Shown piece by piece: positions 1 through 12,074 of a stretch of 64,000 nt of DNA; positions within the stretch are counted from its first letter, which is position 1; the number at the start of each line of letters is the position of its first letter. Position numbers and translations under genes: made by a program. This stretch comes from Cyclina sinensis. Its lineage: Eukaryota; Mollusca; Bivalvia; Venerida; Veneridae. Under the pieces are notes generated by a model, which was not told where the DNA came from, did not search any database, and was given only the letters and a program-made list of their open reading frames with translations. The stretch is taken from the NCBI GenBank assembly GCA_012932295.1, contig JAAONU010000008.1:38244949-38308948 (forward strand), in the 5' to 3' direction.

Positions 1-44
1 AAGACATGAGTTGCCAGTCTTCAAACATATAACTATTTTAGGAG

Positions 45-237
45 CAGCAGAAAGTATGAGCGCCAGACTCCCGATCAAGAAACTGCTGGTTCAAATCCCA
101 TCAAGGGTGAGAGTCTACAGTGACATACCACATCCCTCACTTTTAGGTTGAGTGCTGGTCTGAACCCAGGAAGCAGTCATCAAGAGAGATTAATAGCTGT
201 TGTAAGAACTTGCTTCCCAATAGATGTAAAATAAGTA
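45..237 (+). repeat. tRNA-derived SINE (degenerate)
   Basis: A box-B-like segment (GGTTCAAATCCC, about 91-102) follows a weak tRNA-like 5' part. The 3' body ends near GTTGTAAGAACTTGCTTCCC, a tail I associate with bivalve SINEs, and then an A-rich stretch. Boundaries are approximate. Confidence 0.5.
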
Positions 238-1780
238 AGTTTTAACTAAACATGTTACTTCTAAATTTGCTTATCTAAAATTTGACCTGTGTTTGGTTAG
301 AAGCGCTTCCGAAGTCTTTTAACATTAATCACCTAACTTGCTTATCTAAGCCTTTTCATAACTTAAATGGGCAATCATACAGTCCTTTTAATGAATCATT
401 AAATGAACTACATAAGACCAATACCTAATTTTACTTTAGACATGAGTGGCCACACTGGTTTAATTAATACATATAACATCTTAAGCTGCCTATCAAACAC
501 ATGGCCTGTGTTTGGTTAGGGCTATTCCCAAATTGCCTTAAAATGAATCTCCCTAACCTGCTTGTCTGAATTGTTTGGACAATTGTTGTCAGAAATGAAA
601 TACCAAACAATCCATAACATGAATCAGTGTGTATGTGTAAACACTTTTACCTATCTAAAGCCTGACCTTTCTTGTCAAATAGAGCTACCTAACATTCCAT
701 ATCATAAATTACCTTAATCAGGCTTAACTTGCCAATCTTCATACATATTACACCTAAATTTGCCAATCTGAAACTTAACCTCTGTTTGGTTAGAAATGCT
801 TCCAAACTGATTTAACATGAATCACCTCAACATGCTTAGCTTTTACTATCCGAAATGCACATCCTGTCCATTTGATTAATCAGCTATATGAAACTGCCAA
901 ACTTCACCTGATTTATATTAGGGTTGCTACACTTTCTTAATCATATATATCATCTTAATCAATTGAAATATAAAGCCTCACTTTTGGAAGACACGAGTTG
1001 TTTGTCTTCATGCATATAAACCTCAATCTGCCTTTCTTAAAACATGACCTTTGTTTGGTCAGAAATACTGCCAAGCTGCTTAAAAATTAATATGTTTAAC
1101 CTACTTATCTAAATCTTGTAAAGTATTCATTAGAAACACTCTGCTGTTACGGTCTAGTGCACACCTTCCGATAACTGCATAAATACAACCTCTGACACCT
1201 GCGTCAGGGAATCTATTCTTTGGCTCAGTTGTTAGTGTTGGCGTGTCAGGCAGGAGATCGGAGTTTGAATCCCGCTCTGGGTTGTGTATTCTAAGATACA
1301 TTGCATCTTTCTGTTGTGGACTTTCATGTTTGTAAGACTGCCAAACAGTCCATTATCTTGAATCACAGTATATGTGTTAACACCTTAACCTATCTAAAGC
1401 CTAACCATTTGTGGTCAGACATGAGCTGCCTAACATTCTGTTTATGAAATGCCACACACTCCTAATACATATATCATCTTTATCTTAATCTAGCTCACTG
1501 AAACTAAGCCTTTATCTTGGAAGACAGGAGTTGTCGGTCTTCATTCAGGCATACTAAACCTCAATCTGCATATCTTAAACTTGACCTGTGTTTGGTTTTA
1601 GTAAGGAATGCTGCCAAACTGCCTTAAAATGGGTACATGTATCTTTAACCTACTAATCTAATGAACTGCCAGATGATCCATGATATAAGACTGATTAAAA
1701 CTTTGTTCTCTTTTTGTAAGGTATGTGCTGCCACACAGTTTTCATACACATAAAACCTTAGGAATTTCAAACCTACATTT
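200..1780. repeat. degenerate long-period tandem repeat, about 270 bp
   Basis: The phrase TGTGTTTGGTTAG or close variants recurs near 290, 511, 783, 1053 and 1589, at spacings of about 220-270 bp or twice that. It is accompanied by recurring TTAACATGAATCACCTAAC and CTTATCTAAA blocks. Copies are strongly diverged and one is interrupted by the SINE at 1146. No gene is visible. Confidence 0.55.
1146..1336 (+). repeat. tRNA-derived SINE, family A copy 1
   Basis: Box A (TGGCTCAGTTGTTAGTG, about 1218) and box B (GAGTTTGAATCCC, about 1261) are both visible. The same unit of about 190 bp recurs at 57714-57905, beginning GTTACGG and ending with a TTCGTAAG-like tail. The two copies define the element ends. 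Confidence 0.75.
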
Positions 1781-1864
1781 AATGGGCGCTTACGACAGCT
1801 TCAGGTAACATCCCTTAATGTTAGACATATTGCTAGCTATACTAGCTAGCAAACCACCACTACA

Positions 1865-1935
1865 ACAAACACACACACACACAAACACACACCACTAACA
1901 TTATGTTTTTTTTTTTTTTTTGGTTTTTTTTTTTT

Positions 1936-1966
<31 letters not shown>

Positions 1967-2040
1967 GGTTTTTTTTTTTTTTTTTTTTTTTTACTACTAC
2001 TACAAGTACTACAACTACAACTACTACTTACTCTAACTAA
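1865..2040. repeat. simple repeats: CA tract, poly-T with G pairs, ACT-rich tract
   Basis: A CA microsatellite is followed by roughly 85 bases of almost pure T interrupted by GG pairs (about 1906-1992), then ACT/ACA-rich sequence. This is low complexity, with no gene. Confidence 0.9.
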
Positions 2041-2082
2041 CTACAGCTAACTACATATACAAAAAGAGCCGGTCAAACCGGG

Positions 2083-2712
2083 TTATGCTCCCCGAATAGG
2101 TTTTGGACACAGAATAGTGTGTCCATAAAGTCTTTGCCAAATTCAGCATAAAGATATTATGTTATTGGTAGTTGCTGAAAAAGGTTTAAACTGTTTAAAT
2201 ATGCAATGAAATATGTAAAACAGTAACCATTTTATTTTATTTGTCTATCAACTCAGACAGTGGCAGTCCTATCCAGACAGTGTCATGGTCACTGAAGTAG
2301 GCTGGTGACAGGTAAACCAGAGGTTTTTGATACCTCTTGTAGTTTCAGAGTTATGTCCCAGACAAAGTTCAAAGTTTAAAAATGAACAAAGGGCAATAAC
2401 TCAGTTATGGTTCTTATGCACTGCACTTTTACTCAACAAGATCTATCTTAGTACCTACAAAGTTTCTTGTTGATACTTCTTGTAGTTTCAGAGTTATGTC
2501 CCGGACAAGAAAATGTGGACGGATGGACGGACATACAGACATACGGGCGGACAATCTACCTACAAAGTTTCTTTTTAACACCTCTTGTAGTTTCAGAACT
2601 ATATCCCAGACAAAGTTCAAAGTGTAAAAATGAAGAAAATGCAGACAGATGGCGGTACAGGCATACGGATGGAAAAAGTGGCGACTATATGCTCTCCCTT
2701 TGGGGAGCATAA
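2083..2712. mobile_element. MITE-like element with TTATGCTCCCC termini
   Basis: The left end TTATGCTCCCC (2083-2093) is the exact inverse of GGGGAGCATAA at 2702-2712. The interior has repeated CTTGTAGTTTCAGAGTTATG blocks and GACGGACGGA-type runs. The same GGGGAGCATAAT end recurs at about 5991. The short ORFs inside are by-products. Confidence 0.65.
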
Positions 2713-2747
2713 TACATCAACAATACACAAGGCAGTGGGGGCTTGGA

Positions 2748-3217
2748 CTAATAGGACTGGGTACCCCATTTCACCTGCAACCTAGCAGGAGGCCGACGAT
2801 TCCTACGGGAACGACGAAGACCAACAGTTGACTGACCTACTGGGCCATCATATACAGTAACCAATCCAACCTCCCCTCCCAGAGAGTCCCTCTCTCTGGT
2901 ATTCCCTAGGATAACCTCAGGTAGCACTGGCATAGCCAGTTCTACCTCTGCAACTAACAGACCCTCCTCGGGTATGGGACCCACCTGGACATCCTCAGGG
3001 TGGAAAACAAACTCCTGAGGAACATCAAACCCAATACCTGTGACATCAGAAGAGACGGGCATGTCCTCTGGGACTGTCTCCATGTCTATCTGCAGACCGA
3101 GCCCCTGGTCAGCTGAAAGTGACCCATCCAAAGACAGGTCAACTTCACCAACCGGCCTTACATCGACCTCCTCACCACTGGCTAGTGGCTCTCTGAAAAC
3201 CTCCCGTTCCACCTCAC
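2748..3217 (-). CDS. candidate terminal coding exon of an unrecognised gene
   Basis: On the minus strand a pyrimidine-rich acceptor (CTACTTTCAG) precedes a 470-nt open exon that ends in TAG at 2750-2748. It codes for about 155 residues rich in Glu, Asp, Val, Pro and Gly, then a basic tail (RRSRRNRRPPARL). It is clearly richer in G+C than its flanks. The exon begins with two bases of a split codon, which fits the one-base overhang of the exon at 11593-11485: A plus GT gives Ser. The joined product would be about 192 residues. I do not recognise the protein. The basic Pro-Pro tail resembles C-termini of Ty3-type pol polyproteins, so a retroelement remnant or domesticated piece is an alternative. 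Confidence 0.4.
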
Positions 3218-4587
3218 CTGAAAGTAGAATAAATAACAAAGCATTAGTTCAGCAAATTTAACAATGAGTCCATTCTTAATAAGCATAAGCTACATCTAAG
3301 CAAACAAAATAATACTAGAACAGTGTTACCTTCTCACGCCAAAAAAATGAAAAATTCATGATACTGTTATAGAACTAAAATTCTTAAAGTGCATACTTTT
3401 CTTGGTGCCAAGTAGGGAGATTTGACTCTGAAAGTAGGGAGATTTGGTCTGTCAAGTGGGAGATTTACCGACACAACATTATTTCAGGCATGGTCCAAAA
3501 TTAATACAGATGCTAAGGATGTATTGATAACAGAAAAAGAACTGTTATAGTAATTATTCATTATTTACACTGAATAGTCTCTCTACCTTTATCAGGTAAC
3601 AGTCATATTTGTCTTATTTACCTTTTCTCTTTACTCTTCACACTCTCCCTTTAAGTGACACATGCCTTTTCCATACATGTGATAACTTCAGTAACTCAAA
3701 ACAAGATTTTCAGCTGGATTTTTAGCTTGAAAACCATATTACTTCACTAAAAGAAAGATGAGGAACAGCAAAGCAAACTAATCAAGTTTTTTTTTGTTCT
3801 TATTTAATGCAGAAATTAAACTGAATTTGTTCACACTCTCGAGTACTCCTCACAGAGTCTGCAGCCTTCTTGTGACTATCTGTCATCACATGTTTGGTAA
3901 TATCTTTCTTCCCCACCATAAACAATTTTGAACTCAAGGTTGCACCACTTGCATAAAGCATAATCTGTTCCCTTAGCACACTTTCCTATCCATTTATATT
4001 CAGATTCCCACTGATGATTGAATTTTGTTTTTGTCTTTTAAATTTTAGCTTTTGGACCCGAGTCCTGACAAGTTGAATGATCCCGTTTAGGCATCTTTTC
4101 CATCCGAGCATACATTTTCTCTTACCTAAGATTTTTTTCTTCATGGTCTTTAACTCATTTCAAACTTGCGCAAAATAATCACTTTCCATCTTACCACAAG
4201 TTCACAACATCAGAGACTCTGAATCCTGCACTTTAATAATCTACCAATTACATGTACTGTACCACTGTTGTTTATCTGTTTGTGACAATAAAATCATAAT
4301 TATGTCACAAGTATTAAGAACTTTGTAGAGAAAAACAACCTTATGTAGTTTATTGTGCTGAAAGTAATTTGCATGGAATTAATTGTATTCCCTAATGGGT
4401 ACAGAAATGGATGGCATGACTTGAAGACAAAATTTATAATTATTTGAATTAGTTCAAATAATGAAATACACATTTGACTGAAACACAAATTACTACCTTC
4501 ACATAATTATATAATGTATGTTAAAATATTATCTACAGAAATAAATCTGAAAAGTAGCTTTACCTTAATAATAATTATTATTTAGGG
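3218..4587. other. AT-rich DNA, possible intron of the minus-strand candidate gene
   Basis: Apart from dispersed repeat B (3660-4060) and three near-copies of AGTAGGGAGATTT at 3411-3465, I see no coding signal. Confidence 0.4.
3660..4060. repeat. dispersed repeat B, empty-site copy
   Basis: This segment, with TACATGTGATAACTT, ATTTTCAGCTGGATTTTTAG and GCACCACTTGCATAA blocks, matches 59800-60370. The second copy is interrupted by a SINE exactly at TCTGTTCCCTTA, which is uninterrupted here. Confidence 0.75.
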
Positions 4588-4589
4588 GT

Positions 4590-6001
4590 ATGGTCAGGTC
4601 AAAAAATAAGAATGAAAAATTACCAAGGACAGTTAAACTCCAAAGTTATGCAATAGAGTTATGGCTCTTGTGCACTGCTATTCACCTATTCAGATCTATT
4701 CGCCTATGAAGAATTATCTTGTAACCTTTTGTCAGTCTTTCAGTTTTTTGTTGGACAAAATCATAAGGTATAAAAATTAACAAAACAAGAGGGCCAGGAT
4801 GGCCCTAGATCGCTCACCTGAATACTTTGCCTTTGGTTCTGCTGATGAGCAAACATCAAATGCTTTTTTAAGATTCTCCCTATAGAAATCTATATGAATT
4901 AAAGTGACCCCAAGGGTAGAGCCAATTTTCAGTCAAGGGGCATAATTTGAACAAACTTTGTAGATGACCTCTTGCTGATGCCCCATTAAAAATATCTAAG
5001 TTCTAGGCTTTGTGGTTTCAGACAAGAAGTTTTTTTAAAGTTTTGCCTAAAAAAACCTATGTAAAATCAGTTGACCCCAAGGGCAGGGCCAAATTTGACC
5101 CCAGGGATATAATTTGAACAAGCTTGGTAGAGGTCCAATAAGACAATGCTAGATACCAAATCTTAAGGCTCAGGGCCTTGTGATTTCAGACAAGAAGATT
5201 CACAAATTTTTCCCTAATGTAAGCCTATATAAAATCAACTGACCCCCGGGGCAGGGCCAAATTTGGCTCTAGGGGTATAATTTGAATAAATTTGGTAGAA
5301 GTCCACTAGCCAATGCTACATACCAAATCTTAAGGCTCAAGGCCTTGTGGTTTCAGACAAGAAGATTTTTAAAATTTTCCCTATATAAGCCTTATGTAAA
5401 ATCAGTTGACCCCCCAGGGCAGGGCCAAATTTGACCCTAGGGGTATACTTTGTTTGAACAAACTTGGTAGAGGTCCACTAGACAAGGCTACATAACTAAT
5501 CTTAAGGCTCAGGGCCTTGTGGTTTCAGACAAGAAGATTTTCAAAGCAACCTGAGTTTTTGATGGAATTCAATTCTTTGAACAACTTTGGTAGAGCTTCA
5601 TACATGGAATATCCCAGACATGTTTCATCAAAGTTGGCTTGGGGGTATAGGAGGAGAAGTTGTTCAAGTCAAATTGTTGACGACGCACGCCAATGGCCGC
5701 GGGACAGTCATTGATCCCAACAGCTCAAACTTGAGCACTTTGTGCTCAGGTGTGCTAAAAAATCAACAAAGTGCAATTTAAACTCCAAGTGCAGAGCAAT
5801 GTTTTTTGTGCGTTGCTTTTTGTGCACTGCATTTTCACTTGGTGAGATCTATCCCCCTATGAAGTTTTATGCTGATAACTTTTTTAGTTTTTGAGTTATG
5901 GTCTAGACAAAAAGCGTCACCGATGTGCAGATGAATGAAAAGACCAACAAGTTGATGGACAGATGGACACCGGATCCAGAAATTTCTTGGGGAGCATAAT
6001 T
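4590..6001 (-). repeat. bivalve repeat family C nested in a second repeat
   Basis: The 4788-5762 part begins ACAAGAGGGCCAGGATGGCC and ends near GCTCAGGTGTGCTAAAAA. It is the reverse orientation of the elements at 35201 and 40933. Inside are four diverged units of about 180 bp, each with GGCCTTGTGGTTTCAGACAA. Flanks 4590-4787 and 5763-6001 look like the two halves of another repeat (AAACTCCAA, GTGCACTGC, GGGGAGCATAAT end). AAAAATYAACAAA occurs on both sides of the junction and may be a target duplication. Confidence 0.6.
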
Positions 6002-8090
6002 ATATGCAGGCTTTAATTGTAGCCGGCTCTAAGACTAACACTGCACTGTCCTCTCTACTCTTATTAATAATTACCAGTAAGTGAACAGAACACACACTCA
6101 CAAAATAACTATATATACTTGTGAATAATTATCTACATAAAATTGTTCAGACAAATAGACCTTGCAACCTCATTAAATGCATGTGCCTTTACCATTTCAG
6201 CTTGAGCTTAATTAAATAAAATGCAAGTGAATGACACCATCCCAGACAAACCTTATAAAATGCAAATTAATGCAACTACATAATTATACCGTACATATTA
6301 TAAAAAATGAAAAAATCATATCTGCCATTTAGTCTGACAAGATCTGAAAATTTATTGGCAAAGAAAGATCACACTTGACATAGCAAAATACAGCTGATCA
6401 ATTAGCCTGCAAACAAATTTTCTGCATCCTGCATCTTTTGTTATGTCTATAAATATCAATATAAAATCCACTGACAATGCCAGTAGAATTAAGAAGAATC
6501 AAAGATTACAAAAAAACTGATGGATCAGTTGTCCTTGAATCCACATTAAAGTTTCGTGTACATTGGTCATGTGCTGCACTCTATTTTCATACTGTGTAAC
6601 CTCATTTTTGCAAATCTGGCTGTATTTTGTAAGTCCACTGTACATAGAGGTTGAAGATAAAAGTAAAACTAGGCCTATATGTAAGTCTAAGTGAAATCAA
6701 GTGACCCCTGGGGTGGGTCTGATTTTCACCCCACGGACAGGGGTACCAACAATCTTCGTAGGGTCAAGTGTTCCAAGTTTGAGGGGAATATCTTTGACAC
6801 TATTTAAGAAATGGACATTAACAGAAAAGCTTCACCAATAAATTCTAAATCGAAAAGGGACAAATTTTTGCAAAAATAGTTAACCACATTCTCTGTTATC
6901 TGTGGCTAATTTCTGTGGCCCTCAATGCTGTTTCCTTGACTCTTAACACAGAACTTTTATTCTGAGACAAAGAAAAAGTTTGTATTTGGAAAGCTTTTCT
7001 ACTTTGAACTGAATAAAAAAAATACTTGAATGCTCCCTGTATGTGAAATATGTTTCATAATCCTTTAAGAGAATAAATCAAAACCCTGGCATAAGTAACA
7101 CAATAATTTCCTAAAAAGCATGCAAAACTGTTCTTACTGGTTGTAATTTGATTGGATAATCACTGTGTGTGTAAACATTTAATCTTCAAACCTCTCACAA
7201 TGCCAATTGTCTAAATCTGTATTAAAGGGAAACTACTCTAACATTAATGATACAATTTATTTAAATACTGCAGCGTATTTTACTGGCTCGCTCTCAAAAT
7301 TACAAACAAGTCAAACGTTTGAACGCCACGAAATGAAGTGGGGGTTGCTATATTTAGTAATGTTGGATTAAATGTATGGCGGTTAACCAAATCTAATCTT
7401 TTTGCACTCCAATTTTGTATATGGCTGCATGACATTTGTTGATGTTTAATGCTAAAAAAGATGATTCTATGTCAAGGGCTTTGTTTCCTCTGTAAGGAAA
7501 CTGGCTGCTGTCACATTATGCTTTTTTGATTAAGGAAGTGGAATTAAACTAAAACCATTGACCTAATCAAAAGATAATATTTCTTTTTATTTTCCTACAT
7601 CTATAATTGTAAATTCTAAAATATAAATTTGCTTATTTTTTGCAGTTCCATACAGAAAAAATTATTTAGGAAAACAAATGATTAATTCGAACCAATGCTT
7701 GAAACTACATGTTTGATTGGTCAATTACACTGTTGCGTCTTTACTAAAAATAATAATATCATAGTCATTCGTTTCAAATTGACTGTTACCGTAAAATTTA
7801 GACTGATTCACGATCTCAATTCAATAGACCACTTGTTAAGAAGTACATACTTTGAAGTCAGTTTACAGTCTAAAGGAGTTACGTCACCCCATGGAAATTT
7901 TACTTACTGCATTCCAATATACACGCCGCCTCCAGGGCGGCATGTAATAACTGAAAATATAAAGAACACATTCAAAAATAGTCCTATAGACACTATATTA
8001 GCAATAAATTGCTCTTCATCAACTCTCTATGTTAAACAAGCTGACATTTAGGTGAAGAACATTCCATAATTTGTTCAGTATTATTCTTAT
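6002..8090. other. AT-rich non-coding stretch
   Basis: No splice-bounded exon, RNA gene or clear repeat array seen. A 118-codon ORF at 7695-8051 has no recognisable domain. Confidence 0.5.
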
Positions 8091-8094
8091 TTAA

Positions 8095-8513
8095 AGGGAC
8101 TGACTCACAGAATTTAACTTTTTTTTCTTTAAAATTAAATAAAATACTTTTATGCTTCTATTTGTTATAAAAAATTTAGAAAATTGAAAAATGAAGATTT
8201 TGATTTTAACAGGATTTGAACCCATGCCCTTCAGGAGAGTAAAATTAAAACTGATGACATATACCACTGATCCACTAAGGAATCTTTTTTACAAAAGTTG
8301 AAATTAACGATATAAACAAAGTACTAACACTGTGACTAATGGGTTAAATTTTGCACTGATAGAAGTGTGAAAAACTTTAAATTATGATGTGTTTCTGTAA
8401 CAAAAACTGAGACAGTAACTTAATTTAGACATGTTCTTCACAACTACAACCAGAAATTTTACATATATATTTTCTTTCTTATGCATTGTCGACCCATCTG
8501 CGGGTCAGTCACT
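8095..8513. mobile_element. piggyBac-like MITE (TTAA-flanked) with tRNA-like insert
   Basis: Termini AGGGACTGACTCACAGA and, inverted, AGTGACTGACCCGCAGA lie directly inside TTAA at 8091-8094 and 8514-8517. Within it, on the minus strand, is a tRNA-like segment (about 8285-8200) with a box B GGGTTCAAATCC. The right half is also found at about 15053-15215. Confidence 0.65.
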
Positions 8514-8615
8514 TTAATATACAATTCTGAAAGTATTTGAGTGCTCTTAATTTTCAGGGAGGCCTTTAACCTTCATCTTGCTGACAGCCATTATGTTCAT
8601 ATTTGTAATCAGTGT

Positions 8616-8659
8616 AGACCATGGTCAGCCTGCACATTTGTGCAATCAGACCATGGTCT
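8616..8659. repeat. nested palindrome
   Basis: AGACCATGGTC at 8616-8626 and GACCATGGTCT at 8649-8659 are inverted copies. Between them TGCACA-TT-TGTGCA forms a second inverted pair. I associate similar GACCATGGTCTGCACTG sequences with dispersed bivalve repeats. Confidence 0.6.
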
Positions 8660-11484
8660 GCACTGGGCACTATTCAGGTAGTATTTGTACAACTAAAACT
8701 CCTATAAATAGTAAATAGTTAACTGCTCTAACTGAAATATGGACATGTCCCTTTTATAAATTTAGCAGGCTATTATAAAGGAAAAAACAACAAATGCATT
8801 GAGTATTGTCTGACAGTGAAAGAAGCAAGTTCAATATTCTAACTGACATCAAGTTTTTAGTGTTGTACTCAAAAGCTGTATAATTCCATGTTTTAGAAAT
8901 CCACTTATGTTTTAATTCTACATTTGTGAAACTACTTTTGTTGACAAATAAATAGCCAAAGTGTGAAAAATGATGCCTAAGACGTAACTGCTATAATACC
9001 ATTAGGGCGTACATCTGAATAAAACCTTAGAGTATTTCAATGTAGCATCAAGTCCCTGTCTCATTATAAAAGAATTGTTAGCTAGCATACCCGATCTCTA
9101 GAAAGAATTAATCATGGAAAACAATGTCATTCAGATATTTTTCATAGCAAGACTGGTACATGTATATCTTGTTAAAGGAGATTACCCCTGACACTTCAGT
9201 ATTTTTATAACAATCTGTCAAAATTTCCTGTTTCCTATATTCTGTGCCTTTCCTCAATGCAATTTTAATATCCTCACATTGAAGGGAAGTCTTTAGTTTT
9301 AGGTTTTAGTTTTAACTGAGTCTGACATCGTCTAACAACAAAAGTCATGTACATCAGACAGTTTGTTTAATTACCCAACCTTCATTCCTTGGAAGGACCA
9401 GTATTAGACTCCCAATCTCTGTAAGAAACTGCCAACGCTCTAACATACTGGTAAATGGTAATGGGCGGTAGTGGTGCTTTAGAACCCAATTAACCCTCTA
9501 TCAGTGAGAGTTTAAGTTACACCGAAGGGAAGACTAAAGTTTCAAATGGACAGACGCTCAGACTCAAAGAAGACCATCACCATTCTGCCATTTTCAAATT
9601 TAAGTTTGGAGATAAAATTCACACAAAACAAACTGAAATAAAAGAACTAATGTCAATCTGAAGATTCCATCACAAACTTCCAAAAACATTCAGATAAACA
9701 TCAGATAAAAAATTCATTATTATTTCAAACAGAAAAACAAAACTGCCTTTTTTTTAAGTACAAGTCCCTCCAAAGAAACTAAAATCCTCACTAGATCAAG
9801 TCATTCCTCTTTCAACATCTAACCAGAGACATATTGTTTTATATGTCTCTGATCTAACTATATTCAAAGAATTTCTAATGAATTTATATTCATTAATTCT
9901 TTAATCATTATAATCACTACTATCATTTTAACAGACCTGCTAAACACAACTATACAAAATTTATACTCATATCCAGGTAAATTGTTAACTGTCAGCGGTC
10001 CCTTTCAAACACATACTTAAATTTCAAATGACGAAATGAAACAGACTATAAGCTATTTATATGTGATTTGTTTTTCATATACCAATTAGCACAAGGGAAT
10101 TTTCTTTTTCATAGTTAAAGAATAAACTTACTCTAGTTCACACTTAATATTGAACAGGCAAGTTAAGGCCACACTTCATTTCCAGCATAAAAATAAATCA
10201 ATGAAACACCCAAATCTGCAATACAAACTATAGAAAGTTGGATATGGTATCTAAACATTTAGGGAACTATAATATATGCACCTGTAAACCCTCAGCCCTC
10301 ATGATGTGGGTCAAACTTCTAGTAAAACCAAGCTAAACCCCATGCAGACTGTCCCAATAATAAGCAAAAATATCAAATAGACAACTGTCAGTCAATTAAA
10401 TGATTCAGCTTTTTCCACCTTTTTATATTTTTCTTCTACATGCCATTTAAAATTTTGATGCTGAAAGGTACAGTCTATAAATTTTTGAGTTTCTTTTCTT
10501 TAAAATATAAATAATTTCTGATGTTTGTAGCAAATTCAAATTTCTGATTAAATTTGCATGGAAGTAGCAAAAGAATGATCAACCTAACATTACAGGTTAC
10601 AGTATTAAATACCACCTAGAATAAATATTACCATGATACTTAATTTTTAAGATACAAGCATGGAATAACTGATGCAAAGGAATGTCATTACAACATATAA
10701 TATAAAATTATATTCCAAAAGGATTAGTCTATAGTCAAGCTCCTGCAAAATTTCCACAAAATATTTCAGTCACCAAGGTAATTTTATGAAGTCAATACTG
10801 CAAAATTGCATATATAATAAATATTTTATGATTTCTTTTTTATTATTATTTTTATGAAATCTGTACATGTTTTGGTAGAGTATTTCTACATAATAATCAT
10901 CATAGTGAGAAAAAAAAAGTCATAATTCATGACCAAGAATAGTCATGCTATAAATCTGCCACAAGAAATATCTGCATACACATAAAGGACTTGAAATTTC
11001 ACCATTTTTTTTTAAATTTTTGAAGTCAATACTTCATAAAGCCAAATTTTCCTTAGCATACCTCTAACATATATTGATATAACATATCAAAACACAAATT
11101 TAAAAGTACAATCAATAGCACCTACTGACTGAGAGGTCACACTGTTCTAGACATATATTGCACACAACTTTTTAATTCTAAAGACATAACAAGAATTGTT
11201 CAGTTATAAAGGCAAAATTCTGGAACATTCACTGCAGTTGTATTAAGTACAACAAAATACATGCTTCTGGTCCTTGTGTATATATCATCTGACGGACACT
11301 CAGAGGATCATTTCACAGCTGCTAAATAACATAGTAGATAAAACATACAAAAAACCTACACAAGAAAATGAAGTCAGTTCTATAGAAAATAATTTTCATG
11401 AATACCAGACCTGAAAAAAAGATGGCGCGCACGATTTTCGCGCCAAAAATACGAAAGTGAAAAAAGTAACGAAAAACAACTTAC
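8660..11484. other. AT-rich non-coding stretch, possible intron interior
   Basis: No coding exon, RNA gene or tandem array could be supported. If the minus-strand gene model at 11593/2748 is right, this is part of its 8.3-kb intron. Confidence 0.4.
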
Positions 11485-11593
11485 TCCCACCAGTGAAGCT
11501 CTGGGCAGGGGAACGAAGTCTGCCCAGAGCACGGCGAAGGAAGCCCACCACACGCCTTACCACACTTACAACAGCAGAAGCCATCGAACTCAT
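11485..11593 (-). CDS. candidate first coding exon, basic amphipathic N-terminus
   Basis: The exon starts at ATG (11593-11591, A at -3) and runs 109 nt to a good donor (GGGA|GTAAGT). It codes for 36 residues plus one base. The product starts MSSMASAVVSVVRRV and continues with GFLRRALGRLR, a Val/Arg-rich sequence that would make a cationic amphipathic helix. A second in-frame Met lies three codons on. The TATA box at 11681-11675 places a start site about 30 bases downstream, giving a 5' leader of about 50 nt. The exon is GC-rich in an AT-rich setting. Its phase fits the exon at 3217-2748. I do not recognise the family; further exons could lie between the two. Confidence 0.4.
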
Positions 11594-11674
11594 AATTTGC
11601 AATAATAGATATCTAAGTCTCTAAGCTAAGCTATCTAGGAGCAATATGTGCTAAAATGCATTGTTAACCTTCCC

Positions 11675-11681
11675 TTTTATA
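11675..11681 (-). promoter_or_regulatory. TATA box of the minus-strand candidate gene
   Basis: TATAAAA on the minus strand inside CAGTATAAAAGGGAAGG, about 82 bases upstream of the proposed ATG. A GC box (CCGCCC) lies further upstream near 11745. Confidence 0.5.
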
Positions 11682-11709
11682 CTGAGTTAAAGGATTAACT
11701 CTGACACCA

Positions 11710-11723
11710 AGGTTCAAAGGTCA
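11710..11723. promoter_or_regulatory. DR1 nuclear-receptor-like element
   Basis: AGGTTCAAAGGTCA is a direct repeat of AGGTCA-type half-sites spaced by one base (one half-site variant), the form bound by HNF4/RXR/COUP-type receptors. It lies about 30 bases upstream of the TATA box. Function is inferred from position only. Confidence 0.4.
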
Positions 11724-12074
11724 ATTCACCTGAAGTTACACAGTGGGCGGAGTAAAGGACGCACGTGGCTGGTTCTCGTGTATACCTGTTAGCCTGGCTC
11801 ACCCGCCCCTGACACATACGTTTGATGTGCGCTGGGTGCCAGAACAGCTACCAGGCCCTCACTTTAAGAAAGAACGTTCTTCACCTTTGCAATATGTGTT
11901 GTATTCCAAGAAAACTAAAAACGCAACCTGACTGAAATATGCGATCTGCTTGATCGATAATTTCATATGAGAAATTGGCAATGTTCTTAAGAATAAGTAA
12001 ACAGTATTGTTTAAAGGAACACGAAACTGATTTATATTTCGAGAATTGAACGTCATAACTTAGTCCACGACATA

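Noticed and set aside
7695..8051. 118-codon ORF
   Set aside because: No domain, splice signals or codon pattern distinct from its surroundings.
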